Source: Klebsiella quasivariicola
GTDB lineage: Bacteria; Pseudomonadota; Gammaproteobacteria; Enterobacterales; Enterobacteriaceae
NCBI RefSeq assembly: GCF_002269255.1
Contig: NZ_CP022823.1
Coordinates: 2,666,001 to 2,730,000, forward strand
Direction of reading: 5' to 3'
Length of the DNA stretch: 64,000 bases
Part shown: positions 54,220-62,215 of the stretch, piece after piece
Numbering within the stretch: position 1 is the stretch's first letter
Layout of the letters: the number at the start of each line of letters is the position of its first letter
Position numbers and translations under genes: made by a program
The notes under the pieces: model-generated
The model's database searches: none
What the model was told of the DNA's origin: nothing
Seen by the model: the letters and a program-made list of their open reading frames with translations, nothing else

Positions 54220-54944
54220 GGATGCGCCCTCATCAGCTGCTGCAGCAATGCCGCCTGGGCGACCAACAGGTCGGGGGCATCCGGTGCGCGCGGAGGCGTG
54301 CCGGCGAGGTGATGGCTGTCATCGATGTCGCCGTCTGCCGTCGACAGCACCAGCAGGCGGTGGCTTAGCCGGCAGGCTTCCAGCGGATCGTGGGTGATCA
54401 GCACCACCGTGCGCCCCGTCAGCAGAGTGGCCGCCAGGGTCTGAATGCGCGTGCGGGTGAGGGTGTCCAGCGCCGAGAAAGGCTCATCCATCAGCACGAT
54501 GGGGCGATCCTCATACAGGGTGCGGGCCAGCGCGGCGCGCTGACGCATACCGCCGGAGAGGGTTGCCGGCCGGGCGTCGGCGCAGGGGGTGAGTTCCACC
54601 TGCTCAAGCAGGGTGGCGACCCGGTTGTGGTCCACTTTTTCCCCCCGCAGCCGTGCGCCGAGGGCGACATTCTCCCGGACGCTCAGCCAGGGATAGAGCA
54701 GATCTTTCTGCCCCATCCACGCCAGACGGCCCTGAATCGGCTGCCCATCGCTGGCGACCACTTCTCCGCCGGTGGCGGGCGCCAGACCGGCAATTATCCG
54801 CAGCAGGCTGGTTTTGCCGGCCCCGCTGGCGCCGAGCAGCGACACCCACTGGCCCCCGGGAAGCGTCAACGACAGGTTATCGAACAGCTGCCGATCGCCG
54901 AAGCGCAGGCTCAGGCCGCGGATCTCGATACCCGGCGCCGTCAC
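54216..54944 (-). CDS. thiZ: ABC transporter ATPase, ThiZ-like
   Basis: 242 aa, starting with GTG. Walker A GASGAGKTSL, signature LSGGMRQRAALARTL, Walker B VLMDEPFSALD and switch His in LITHDPLEA. Supplies ATP for pyrimidine import with ThiX and ThiY. The start overlaps the tenA stop by 4 bases. Confidence 0.9.
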   Translation of the reverse strand: MTAPGIEIRGLSLRFGDRQLFDNLSLTLPGGQWVSLLGASGAGKTSLLRIIAGLAPATGGEVVASDGQPIQGRLAWMGQKDLLYPWLSVRENVALGARLRGEKVDHNRVATLLEQVELTPCADARPATLSGGMRQRAALARTLYEDRPIVLMDEPFSALDTLTRTRIQTLAATLLTGRTVVLITHDPLEACRLSHRLLVLSTADGDIDDSHHLAGTPPRAPDAPDLLVAQAALLQQLMRAHP

Positions 54945-55636
54945 GCCCGGGCCTCCGCCGCCGCGTTCAGGCCCATCTGCCAGAACTGTGCTTCAAGCCG
55001 GGTCGCGGTGGTGAAGATCTCGCTCAGCTCAGTGAGACGGGCCTCGCTCCCGCGCTGCTGCCACACGGTTTCCAGCAGCGCCAGCGCGGCGCTAACGCCC
55101 TGCAGATAATCTTCATCACCATAGTTGCGGATCCATGAGGCGTAGGGGTTATCGGTTAACCGGGTGGTAGGGTGACGCAGCAGGCCGAGGCCGATTTCCG
55201 CATAGCCCGCCACGCAGGGCATCAGGGCGACCAGCAGATCCAGGGCGTCGCCTGAATGGCCAACGTCCAGCACGTAGCGGGTGTAGTTGACGGTTTCCGG
55301 CGCTTCAGGCTGGGCAGCCATCTCCTGCTCGCTGATGCCCCACTGGGCGCAGTAGCCGACGTGCAGCGGCAGTTCATTGAGGATGGCGTTCATTGAGGCG
55401 GCCGCGGCCCGCATCTCCGGCAGCGTGCGCAGTTTACTCACCAGCAGCGCGTAGCTGCGGGCAAAGTGGATCAGAAACAGATAATCCTGAGTCAGATAGC
55501 GACGAAACGCGCTCTCCGCCAGAGTGCCGTCAGCAAGCTGCTGGACGAAAGGATGCGCCACATAGTGCTGCCAGTCAGCGGCGGCAAGCTGGCGTAAACG
55601 GCCATACAGGCCATGGCTAAACGCGGGAACAATCAC
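54941..55636 (-). CDS. tenA: TenA thiaminase II-like aminopyrimidine hydrolase
   Basis: 231 aa from GTG. TenA/THI-4 fold: RYLTQDYLFLIHFARSYALL near the start, and the catalytic Cys in LVALMPCVAGYAEIGLGL, with NPYASWIRNYGDEDY after it. It releases HMP from aminomethyl-HMP for salvage. The GTG is preceded by GGAGG with a 4-base spacer; the upstream ATG has no ribosome site. First gene of the operon, under the TPP riboswitch. Confidence 0.92.
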   Translation of the reverse strand: MIVPAFSHGLYGRLRQLAAADWQHYVAHPFVQQLADGTLAESAFRRYLTQDYLFLIHFARSYALLVSKLRTLPEMRAAAASMNAILNELPLHVGYCAQWGISEQEMAAQPEAPETVNYTRYVLDVGHSGDALDLLVALMPCVAGYAEIGLGLLRHPTTRLTDNPYASWIRNYGDEDYLQGVSAALALLETVWQQRGSEARLTELSEIFTTATRLEAQFWQMGLNAAAEARA

Positions 55637-55721
55637 AGGACCTCCAGTCATTCAGGGGAGATCCGGGCGTGCAGGGGTGTGAACAGGCAATGGCGGTAAT
55701 GCTGGCAAAATTGCCGACCCG

Positions 55722-55798
55722 TCCCTTCGCTGGCATGACCCAGATCAGGTTCAAAGGGTTCGGCTTACGCCATCTCAGCCCTCACGGGACACCCCTCG
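55722..55798 (-). ncRNA. TPP riboswitch (THI element)
   Basis: Minus-strand aptamer with the conserved thi-box blocks: GGGGTG, CTGAGA, the TGAACCTGATCTGGGTCAT stretch (continuing into GCCAGCGAAGGGA), and the paired ends. It lies about 85 bases before tenA on the same strand and represses the operon when thiamine pyrophosphate is high. Confidence 0.95.
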
Positions 55799-56026
55799 GT
55801 AGCGCTATGTTATACGACATTCACCTTCTGAATACAATCACCGCGCCGGGCGGCAAAGCAAACGCGGTTTTCTGTGATGGCCAGCACTTTTTCGTTTAAA
55901 AATAGCTGAAAAACAGGCAGCTACGCGTTGGTGGGTTTTATCTGCTTACGTTATATTTTCATTATCCTGTTGCGTTAATCCTGTTCGCCACGCATGTCGT
56001 GCGCGCCCCACAGCCCCGGAGTGAGC

Positions 56027-56313
56027 ATGAAATTCCCGCTGTCCCCGCTGGCGCTGATTTTCCTGCTCTGTGCGCCTGGGATGTCGCCGATCGCTTCGAT
56101 GCGCAAGATGGCATGTTCGATATCCCCATCTGATGCCGATGGCCTGTCCCTGTCTCGCGCTATCGCTATCAGAGGGACTGCGCGGCCACGGCGCAAACCT
56201 CGCGCTGAGTCCTGCAGGAATTTGTGGGGGCGAAGACGACGGATACACAATGGGAGCAGCCAGCGGTGGCGCAGGCGGTCTGTTTCAATATCGGCTCGGG
56301 TTTCTAACGATAG
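56027..56313 (+). pseudogene. Frameshifted remnant of a secreted protein gene
   Basis: A good ribosome site (GGAG, 6 bases) and ATG at 56027 begin a signal peptide (MKFPLSPLALIFLLCAPG), but then the frame departs. A plausible continuation, DRFDAQDGMFDIP, is in a second frame and stops within two codons, and further open sequence (ANLALSPAGICGG, then GAASGGAGGLFQYRLG) is in a third. The pieces suggest a periplasmic/outer-membrane protein of a few hundred residues that lost its reading frame and much of its middle. An outer-membrane assembly-type (BamA/TamA-like) origin is only a guess. Confidence 0.35.
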
Positions 56314-57270
56314 ATGAGAATAACAATGAGAGCATCCGGAGCGGTGTTGACGCTGCTGTTGGCGACCTGTGGCGCGTCGGCCGCGGAACCCGACGAGAAC
56401 GACAGCTATTTTCCGATCTGGGGCGATGAGGCGCGCGCCAGGGGGTACTCGATTCCGTTACCCTACGGCGTCAACCTCAGCTATATGAATATCCGTCAGG
56501 ATATCATGGTCGACAGTATTACCTTTTCCGGGCTTAAGCTCGGTAACCATCCTATCCCCAGCGATATGTTCGCCATCGATGCTGGACATACCCGTGAGAA
56601 GAGCAAAACGGAAAACCTGCGTCTCGACATGTGGGTCTTTCCGTTTCTCAACGTTTACGGGCTGGTGGGGCATACCCGCGGATCGTCCGTCTCTCAGGTC
56701 TCTGTGGATTCGGATCCCTCGCAGTTTCGTGGCCTGGACCGGGCGATCGCCGGCGCGGTTCATCAGCTTTATCAGAGTGGAAAACTGCAGAATATTGATT
56801 TTACGCTTGATTTCAAAGGAACCACCTGGGGAACCGGCTTTACGCTCGCCGGGGGATACGGCAACTGGTTCGGGTTAGTAGACACTAACTACACCCGTAC
56901 CGATTTCGATATTCTCGACGGCAGCATCTCGGCGGTCACCGTCTCGCCGCGCGTCGGCTACCGCTTCAGTTTTCAGGGGATCGACGGGCCGTCCCACCTC
57001 AGCCTGTGGGTCGGGAGCATGTATCAGGACGTGCAGCAGGAGTTTAAAGGCGATCTGGCCGACCTGCATATGCCGCCAGAGCTTCAGCCCCTGATTGCCG
57101 CAGTCAACAAAGACGGCGAGGGGAAATTCGACGTCAAGCAGAAGCTAACCTCACCCTGGAATATGCTGATTGGCGCCCAGTATGAAGTCACCAAAAACTT
57201 TAACGTGCTGACTGAATTTGGTTTTAACGAGCGCAATAGCTTCTTTGTCTCCGGTGAATACCGTTTTTAA
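56314..57270 (+). CDS. Outer-membrane-type beta-barrel protein
   Basis: 318 aa (alternative ATG at 56326, 4 residues shorter). Signal peptide ending near residue 24, then a beta-rich body with alternating hydrophobic strands (LSLWVGSMYQDVQ; MLIGAQYEVTKNFNVLTEFG) and a C-terminal FFVSGEYRF ending in Phe, as in outer-membrane barrels. I do not recognise a family name. It is followed by the DUF4056 gene, 65 bases later, and preceded by a broken gene, which may be part of the same unit. Confidence 0.7.
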   Translation: MRITMRASGAVLTLLLATCGASAAEPDENDSYFPIWGDEARARGYSIPLPYGVNLSYMNIRQDIMVDSITFSGLKLGNHPIPSDMFAIDAGHTREKSKTENLRLDMWVFPFLNVYGLVGHTRGSSVSQVSVDSDPSQFRGLDRAIAGAVHQLYQSGKLQNIDFTLDFKGTTWGTGFTLAGGYGNWFGLVDTNYTRTDFDILDGSISAVTVSPRVGYRFSFQGIDGPSHLSLWVGSMYQDVQQEFKGDLADLHMPPELQPLIAAVNKDGEGKFDVKQKLTSPWNMLIGAQYEVTKNFNVLTEFGFNERNSFFVSGEYRF

Positions 57271-57335
57271 CTAAAACTGCTGGCGCCATCTGCCGGTAAG
57301 ATGCGCGCTCTTTTGTTGTTGTGGAGAGGCTGTTG

Positions 57336-58442
57336 ATGCGTAAAGCCTTATGGCTGTTGTTTGCACTGTCGCTGCCGGCGCTGGCGCAGGATCCGGTGCT
57401 GCCCGCTGTGACGGCGATCCATCCGGTGCCCACCCTGGGTGAGCTGCCGCCGCCGGAGTCGCTGCGACCGTGCTGCGCTTTTGGTTACGACCTGCACGTG
57501 CGCGCGGTGGGCATCCCGATCCCGGTATACCAGATTGGCAATGTGCTGACCCTGGATACGCTGGGCAAGCACCATTACAACGACAGCGCGTTCGGGGCGG
57601 TGAAAAACCTGCTCGGGCTCAGCGAGGAGCAGAACGGGCTCATCTATACCCGTCGCGGCGGGTTTATTGATATCGCCCATGTGCGCGATACGGCGGACTA
57701 CACCTTCTATCTGTTCAATCGTATTGCGCCGACGCTGGGCCAGGCGGGGCGGATCTTCTACAGTGAAGAGCTGGGCGTACGCCGCGTTCAGCTGAATGCC
57801 TTTACGCCGCCGGCGGGCGTCAGGCAGCGCTATCAGCTGGCGGCCTGGCTGGCCGGGCATCTGGCCTTTGAAATTGCGCAATGGCACGAAATCGCCCAGT
57901 GGTATGGTTTCCAGTCGGTTCCCGGGTTCTCTGAGGAGATCTCCGCTTTTTCGCCGGAAGATCTCTACTCCAATTTACTCGGCGCCCGGCTGGCGATAAA
58001 CGTGATCCTTAGCGGCCACGGTGGTTCAGTGGAAGCGTATAACCAGGCCATGGATGTGGCGCTGAAACAGGCGCTGACCCGGCTGCTGGTGGCTACGCTA
58101 GGGGAGACAGAAGCGATGTTCCAGCGGATCGATGGCGACTGGTGGAACAGTCACCGGCGGGTGCCGGATAAGTTCCTGGTGCTGAAACGTAACTACGATC
58201 TGCAGGAAAACCGGCTACCGACGCCGATCCCGTTCGAAACCCTGCCGCCGTATCGCCTGACCATGCCGGCGCAGGTGGGGGGATTCCGCTTACGCGATCT
58301 CGGCGAACTGCAGATCTACCCCGGGCACGATATGCAGGCGCTGCCGGTTCCCGCGCCCTATTATGGCGCCGCAGCGTTTCAGGGGCTGGCGGATCGCGCC
58401 CGGGAGGCGGATAAGACCCAGCTGGCGCGCATTGAAAAATAG
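57336..58442 (+). CDS. DUF4056 domain-containing secreted protein
   Basis: 368 aa. Signal peptide (MRKALWLLFALSLPALA). The DUF4056 body has LRPCCAFGYDLHVRAVGIPIPV, TRRGGFIDIAHVRDTADYTF and AGHLAFEIAQWHEIAQWYGF; a histidine-glutamate pair there suggests a metal-binding or protease-like centre, but the activity is unknown. The start is chosen at the ATG after GAGAGG; an ATG five codons upstream is possible. Confidence 0.82.
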   Translation: MRKALWLLFALSLPALAQDPVLPAVTAIHPVPTLGELPPPESLRPCCAFGYDLHVRAVGIPIPVYQIGNVLTLDTLGKHHYNDSAFGAVKNLLGLSEEQNGLIYTRRGGFIDIAHVRDTADYTFYLFNRIAPTLGQAGRIFYSEELGVRRVQLNAFTPPAGVRQRYQLAAWLAGHLAFEIAQWHEIAQWYGFQSVPGFSEEISAFSPEDLYSNLLGARLAINVILSGHGGSVEAYNQAMDVALKQALTRLLVATLGETEAMFQRIDGDWWNSHRRVPDKFLVLKRNYDLQENRLPTPIPFETLPPYRLTMPAQVGGFRLRDLGELQIYPGHDMQALPVPAPYYGAAAFQGLADRAREADKTQLARIEK

Positions 58443-58449
58443 CGTCAAA

Positions 58450-58473
58450 GGCTCAGGGCGAGCGCCCTGAGCC
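58450..58473. terminator. Convergent terminator
   Basis: Perfect 11-bp inverted repeat GGCTCAGGGCG / CGCCCTGAGCC with a 2-base loop, between the DUF4056 and Gfo/Idh genes. Confidence 0.6.
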
Positions 58474-58479
58474 AGCGAG

Positions 58480-59652
58480 TTAGCGAAAGTCGACCCAGCA
58501 GGCGCCGTTGTCGGCAGAGCGGACGCAGTTTTCTACCCAGCGGACGCCGAACGCCCCGGCGCGGGCGTCCGGATACCAGAAGTCGGCCAGCAGCGCTTCG
58601 TCGCGACGGTCGGCGGCATCCATGGCGATGGCGAAGCGGCGATAGAGATTCGACCAGGCTTCAAACAGCCCCTCCGGATGACCGCCGCCGATGCGGTCAT
58701 CCTGCCGTGCCAGCGGATCAAGGTAGTCCATGCCGCGCTCCAGAATGCGCACCGGTTCGCCCTGAACCTCGTAGCGCAGCTGGTTGGGCTGCTCATCCCA
58801 CCATTCGAGACTGGCTTTTTCCCCGACGATACGCACCTTTTGCCCGTGCATAGAGCCGCAGTTGACAGCGGAACTCCACAGCGAGCCGACGGCCCCGTTG
58901 TCATACTCCATCAGCACATGGGCATTATCTTCCAGCGGAGCGCGGCTTTTAACGAAGCTTTGTCTGGCGCACATCAGCCGGGTAATGTTCAGCTGCGGAG
59001 CCATGGTTTCGACCAAAAACAGCGGGTGGGTAGCCAGGTCGCCCAGCACATAGCTGGGGCCGACGAAGCGGGGATCGACCCGCCAGCGGGTGCTGGCGTT
59101 TTCCAGCTCCACCGGCTGGGCGTGAAAACCGTGGGCAAACTGCATATTGACGATGCGAATATCCCCCAGCAGCCCGTCGGCGATCATCTGCCGGGCCTGC
59201 AGGATCAGCTGGTGGCCGGCATAGCCGTAGGTCACACCGATGATCTTGTGCTGCCGCTGGCTGAGGGCCACCAGCTCGTCTGCCTCTTCGCTACTAAAGC
59301 ACAGCGGCTTTTCGCACACCACGTGCAGGCCAGCCTCCAGCGCTGCCCGGCAAATGGCATAATGGGTATTGTTCGGGGTGGCAATCGACACTGCCTGAAT
59401 GCCGTCAGGCCGGGCGGCTTCGCCGCGGAACAGGCTCTGGTAGTCGGCGTAACAGCGGTCGGGATCCACCCCCAACTGTTGGCCAAACTGGCGTCCGCGC
59501 TCGGCATCAATATCAAACGCGCCAGCCAGCAGCGCAAATGTGTTGTCACGCAGGGCCGCTGAGCGGTGAATATAGCCGATCTGGCTGCTGCCGCCGCCGC
59601 CAACCATGCCCCAGCGCAGGGTGCGGTCGAGAGGTTTTAAACCGTTAATCAT
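58480..59652 (-). CDS. Gfo/Idh/MocA-family dehydrogenase
   Basis: 390 aa. N-terminal Rossmann fold (LRWGMVGGGGSSQIGYIHRS), then EKPLCFSSEEADEL (the conserved EKP), and the C-terminal substrate domain. Likely oxidises or epimerises a sugar or inositol. The start is the ATG after AGGAG with an 8-base spacer. It lies 13 bases after the epimerase gene, so the two form an operon under the LacI gene upstream. Confidence 0.88.
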   Translation of the reverse strand: MINGLKPLDRTLRWGMVGGGGSSQIGYIHRSAALRDNTFALLAGAFDIDAERGRQFGQQLGVDPDRCYADYQSLFRGEAARPDGIQAVSIATPNNTHYAICRAALEAGLHVVCEKPLCFSSEEADELVALSQRQHKIIGVTYGYAGHQLILQARQMIADGLLGDIRIVNMQFAHGFHAQPVELENASTRWRVDPRFVGPSYVLGDLATHPLFLVETMAPQLNITRLMCARQSFVKSRAPLEDNAHVLMEYDNGAVGSLWSSAVNCGSMHGQKVRIVGEKASLEWWDEQPNQLRYEVQGEPVRILERGMDYLDPLARQDDRIGGGHPEGLFEAWSNLYRRFAIAMDAADRRDEALLADFWYPDARAGAFGVRWVENCVRSADNGACWVDFR

Positions 59653-59665
59653 CTCGTGTCTCCTG

Positions 59666-60589
59666 TCAGAATCCAACGCCGCGCAGATAGCGCAGGCTCT
59701 CCGTGACCGCCTGCAGACTGCCTGCGGCATGGCGCGGGTCACGCTCTTGTTCAATGGTTATCCAGCCCTGATAGCCCCGGCGGGCAAGAAAGTCTTTAAT
59801 GGTCGGGTAATCAATGGCGCCGCTGCCGAGCGGGCACATTACCCCTTCGGCACAGGCAGTGAAGAAGTCGATGCCCTCATGGAGAGCGCGCTGATAAACC
59901 TGTGGGTCGACATCCTTAAAGTGCAGATAGTCCAGGCGGTCGTAATACCGATCCAGCCAGTTGAGCGGATCCATCCCGGCGTAATAGAGATGCCCGGTGT
60001 CCAGACACAACCCGGCGACATCGTGCGGGATATCGTTGGCCAGCCGCTCGATCTCATCGGCAAACTCAATGCAGCCCCCGGCGTGGGGATGGATAACCGC
60101 GCGCACACCGTACTCCTGCCAGGCCAGAGTACTGAGGGCGGTAATGTGCTTCATCATGCGCTGCCAGTCGCTATCATCGAGGCGCGGAGCCAGCGCGCCG
60201 CGCCCGGCGAAACGTGCCCGCTCAGGGTTGCCGAAATCGATAATCACCAGATACGGCGGCTGGAAAGGGTGCCCCGGGATCGGTTCGGCGGAGGGAACCT
60301 GCGACAGGTTACGGCAGATTTGATGGGTCAGCGCCACCAGCGTGGGGAAATGAGCCTCGCTCACCAGATCGTCAAAGAGCGTCCCGGCGACCAGCGACAA
60401 CTGCTGCTGCTCCAGGGCCGCGCGCAGGCTGGCCGGATCGGTGGGGAGATAGCCCCACGGGCCCAGTTCAATGCTGCGATAGCCTGCCTGCGCCGCCTCC
60501 TTCAGCACGGTGCGCCAGGCGGGCAGGTCAGGGTTTTTCGGGTCATCGACGCCCCAGCTGCAGGGGGCATTGGCGATAGGATGTGTCAT
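59666..60589 (-). CDS. Sugar phosphate isomerase/epimerase, IolE-like
   Basis: 307 aa. Xylose-isomerase-like TIM barrel: APCSWGVDDPKNPDLPAW at the start (IolE-like), metal-binding pieces VIHPHAGGCIEFADE, LCLDTGHLYYAG and HFKDVDPQVY, plus WITIEQERDP. Its pathway role is probably in polyol or sugar catabolism with the dehydrogenase downstream. Spacing to the LacI gene is about 190 bases and holds candidate operators. Confidence 0.87.
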   Translation of the reverse strand: MTHPIANAPCSWGVDDPKNPDLPAWRTVLKEAAQAGYRSIELGPWGYLPTDPASLRAALEQQQLSLVAGTLFDDLVSEAHFPTLVALTHQICRNLSQVPSAEPIPGHPFQPPYLVIIDFGNPERARFAGRGALAPRLDDSDWQRMMKHITALSTLAWQEYGVRAVIHPHAGGCIEFADEIERLANDIPHDVAGLCLDTGHLYYAGMDPLNWLDRYYDRLDYLHFKDVDPQVYQRALHEGIDFFTACAEGVMCPLGSGAIDYPTIKDFLARRGYQGWITIEQERDPRHAAGSLQAVTESLRYLRGVGF

Positions 60590-60630
60590 GTCGGCTTCCT
60601 TTTTCTCACAAGGGATGCCGCTGAGTATTG

Positions 60631-60645
60631 AATGAAAATTTCATT
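60631..60645. promoter_or_regulatory. Palindromic candidate operator before the IolE-like gene
   Basis: AATGAAAATTTCATT, an odd-length palindrome (15 bases), 42 bases upstream of the gene's ATG on the minus strand. Confidence 0.45.
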
Positions 60646-60704
60646 ATCAACAACGATGGAATGTTAATTTTATGATAATCGTCATGGTTTTGTTTGATGG
60701 CTTT

Positions 60705-60724
60705 TTTGATAGTTTTTTATCAAA
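60705..60724. promoter_or_regulatory. Inverted repeat before the IolE-like gene
   Basis: TTTGAT / ATCAAA arms with an 8-base spacer (AGTTTTTT). It shares the GATAG element with the site before the LacI gene. It could equally be part of the LacI gene's terminator region. Confidence 0.35.
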
Positions 60725-60780
60725 ACAAGCAGGCGCGCGGCCCGGACGCCAACAGGCCCCCTCGGCCACGGGGCGGGGAT

Positions 60781-61833
60781 TCACATATTTTCTTTGGTGA
60801 TGATATCGAAAGGCTGAGGCAGAGAAATCACTTCACTGCGCGGACGCGCAACGGCCTCGGTCATCGCGCGTAGCGTAGCCGCGGCAAACCCATCCAGCCG
60901 GTGGTTGAGAATGATATCAATGGTGCCGTCGATCAGAGCCAGCTCACTGTCGCTGAGCGGGCCGTGACAGACGAGGGTGACTTCCTGCTGACGGCCGCTG
61001 TCCCGCAGCGCGTCGACGATGCCTTCGACGCCGCCGCAGGGGGCGTAGATCGCCTGCAGGGTCGGGTATTGACTCAGCATCTGTTCTGTCACGGTCCTGG
61101 CGATATCCGCCCGTTCATGGCTGCGAACCGGCTCAAGGATTTGCTGCCCCATGCCTTGTTCTCGCAGGCAGGAACGGAAGCTGATCTCACAGCTTTCCTG
61201 ACAGCTAAAACGATTATCGCCAATGATAATGCCAATTTCGCCATCCCCGCGGCATAAGCGCTCGATAAACCAGGCGGCGGTGCGCCCGGCTTTTTGATTA
61301 TCGAGGCCGATATACCCGCTGCGCTGGGGGACTGCCAGATCGGAAAGCAGGGTGAACACGCGAACGCCGCGGGCGGCGGCCCGGGCCACGGCGTGGCGAA
61401 TCAGCGGATGATCCAGCGCCACCAGGCCTAATACTTCCACCTCGTCGCTGAGCCGGTGAATAGCCTGGGCCATCGCTTCCACCGCATCAATGGCAAAATG
61501 CAGTATCACCGGGGTATGGTCAGCGGGCAGCCACGGCGCGGCTTCCCGCGTCAGTGCCCGGGCCAGCGGCAGATAGAAGGAGTGGCTCTCCTGCAGCAGA
61601 ATAAAGCCCATTCTGATGGTGACCGGCGCTTTGCCGGCAGCCAGACGATAGTGGGGCTGCTCGAGGGTAAACCCCAGCCGTTGGGCGGCTTCCCGCACGC
61701 GGTATGCTGTGGATTCCTTCACCGCCGCGCGCTTGTTGAGCACCCGGTCGACGGTGGCAATACCGACATTGGCTTCACGAGCGATGTCGGCAAGGGTGAT
61801 TTTGCTGGCAGTTTTTTTCACCGTGATGGCCAT
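60781..61833 (-). CDS. LacI-family transcriptional regulator
   Basis: 350 aa. N-terminal LacI HTH and hinge (ITLADIAREANVGIATVDRV, LNKRAAVKESTAYRVREAAQ), then a periplasmic-binding-like effector domain (about residues 70-340) close to ribose- or inositol-type regulators. Start at the ATG; weak ribosome site. It probably represses the dehydrogenase operon that follows and itself. Confidence 0.92.
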   Translation of the reverse strand: MAITVKKTASKITLADIAREANVGIATVDRVLNKRAAVKESTAYRVREAAQRLGFTLEQPHYRLAAGKAPVTIRMGFILLQESHSFYLPLARALTREAAPWLPADHTPVILHFAIDAVEAMAQAIHRLSDEVEVLGLVALDHPLIRHAVARAAARGVRVFTLLSDLAVPQRSGYIGLDNQKAGRTAAWFIERLCRGDGEIGIIIGDNRFSCQESCEISFRSCLREQGMGQQILEPVRSHERADIARTVTEQMLSQYPTLQAIYAPCGGVEGIVDALRDSGRQQEVTLVCHGPLSDSELALIDGTIDIILNHRLDGFAAATLRAMTEAVARPRSEVISLPQPFDIITKENM

Positions 61834-61848
61834 TGAGAATGAGAGGTA

Positions 61849-61863
61849 TGATAGAAACTATCA
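61849..61863. promoter_or_regulatory. Candidate autoregulatory operator of the LacI gene
   Basis: TGATAGAAACTATCA: arms TGATAG / CTATCA with a 3-base centre, 16 bases upstream of the LacI start on the minus strand. Confidence 0.5.
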
Positions 61864-62215
61864 CGATTGTTCTGCCTGCAAAAGGGCAGCCACTGCGGCA
61901 GCGATAAAACGCATGCGCAGCCAGCCTGCAATATGACGGGATCACAGTCTGTGATCAAAAGCGACTACCAGTTCTGGCATTGCAGCTATGCTGTTGAAAT
62001 AAAATTAATAATAAAGGAATTATCGTACCCGGGTGGCTAAAGCGTGTGCAAAGTCACCCTCACGGGTCTCCGCTGGGCGTATAACCGACTATACTTGCCG
62101 CGCACGCGCGTAATGAAGGTTATTCGATTTCGTTTTGTTTTCACTTTATGCCAGCGTCAGGGGGAGCACCGGAAATGTGTTGTTCCGGCGGGGGATTGGT
62201 CGGTTTGGGGCCTGT
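61864..62215. other. Intergenic region between lacI and the GGDEF gene
   Basis: About 350 bases. Contains an inverted repeat GATCACAGTCTGTGATC (61940-61956), and a sigma-S-like -10 near the cyclase gene. No coding sequence or RNA recognised. Confidence 0.4.
62089..62095 (+). promoter_or_regulatory. Sigma-S-like -10 of the diguanylate cyclase gene
   Basis: CTATACT, followed by T, lies 121 bases before the chosen ATG. No -35. Confidence 0.5.

Noticed and set aside
59606..60631. 341-aa plus-strand open frame opposite the IolE-like gene
   Set aside because: Antisense shadow; the minus-strand proteins have clear families.
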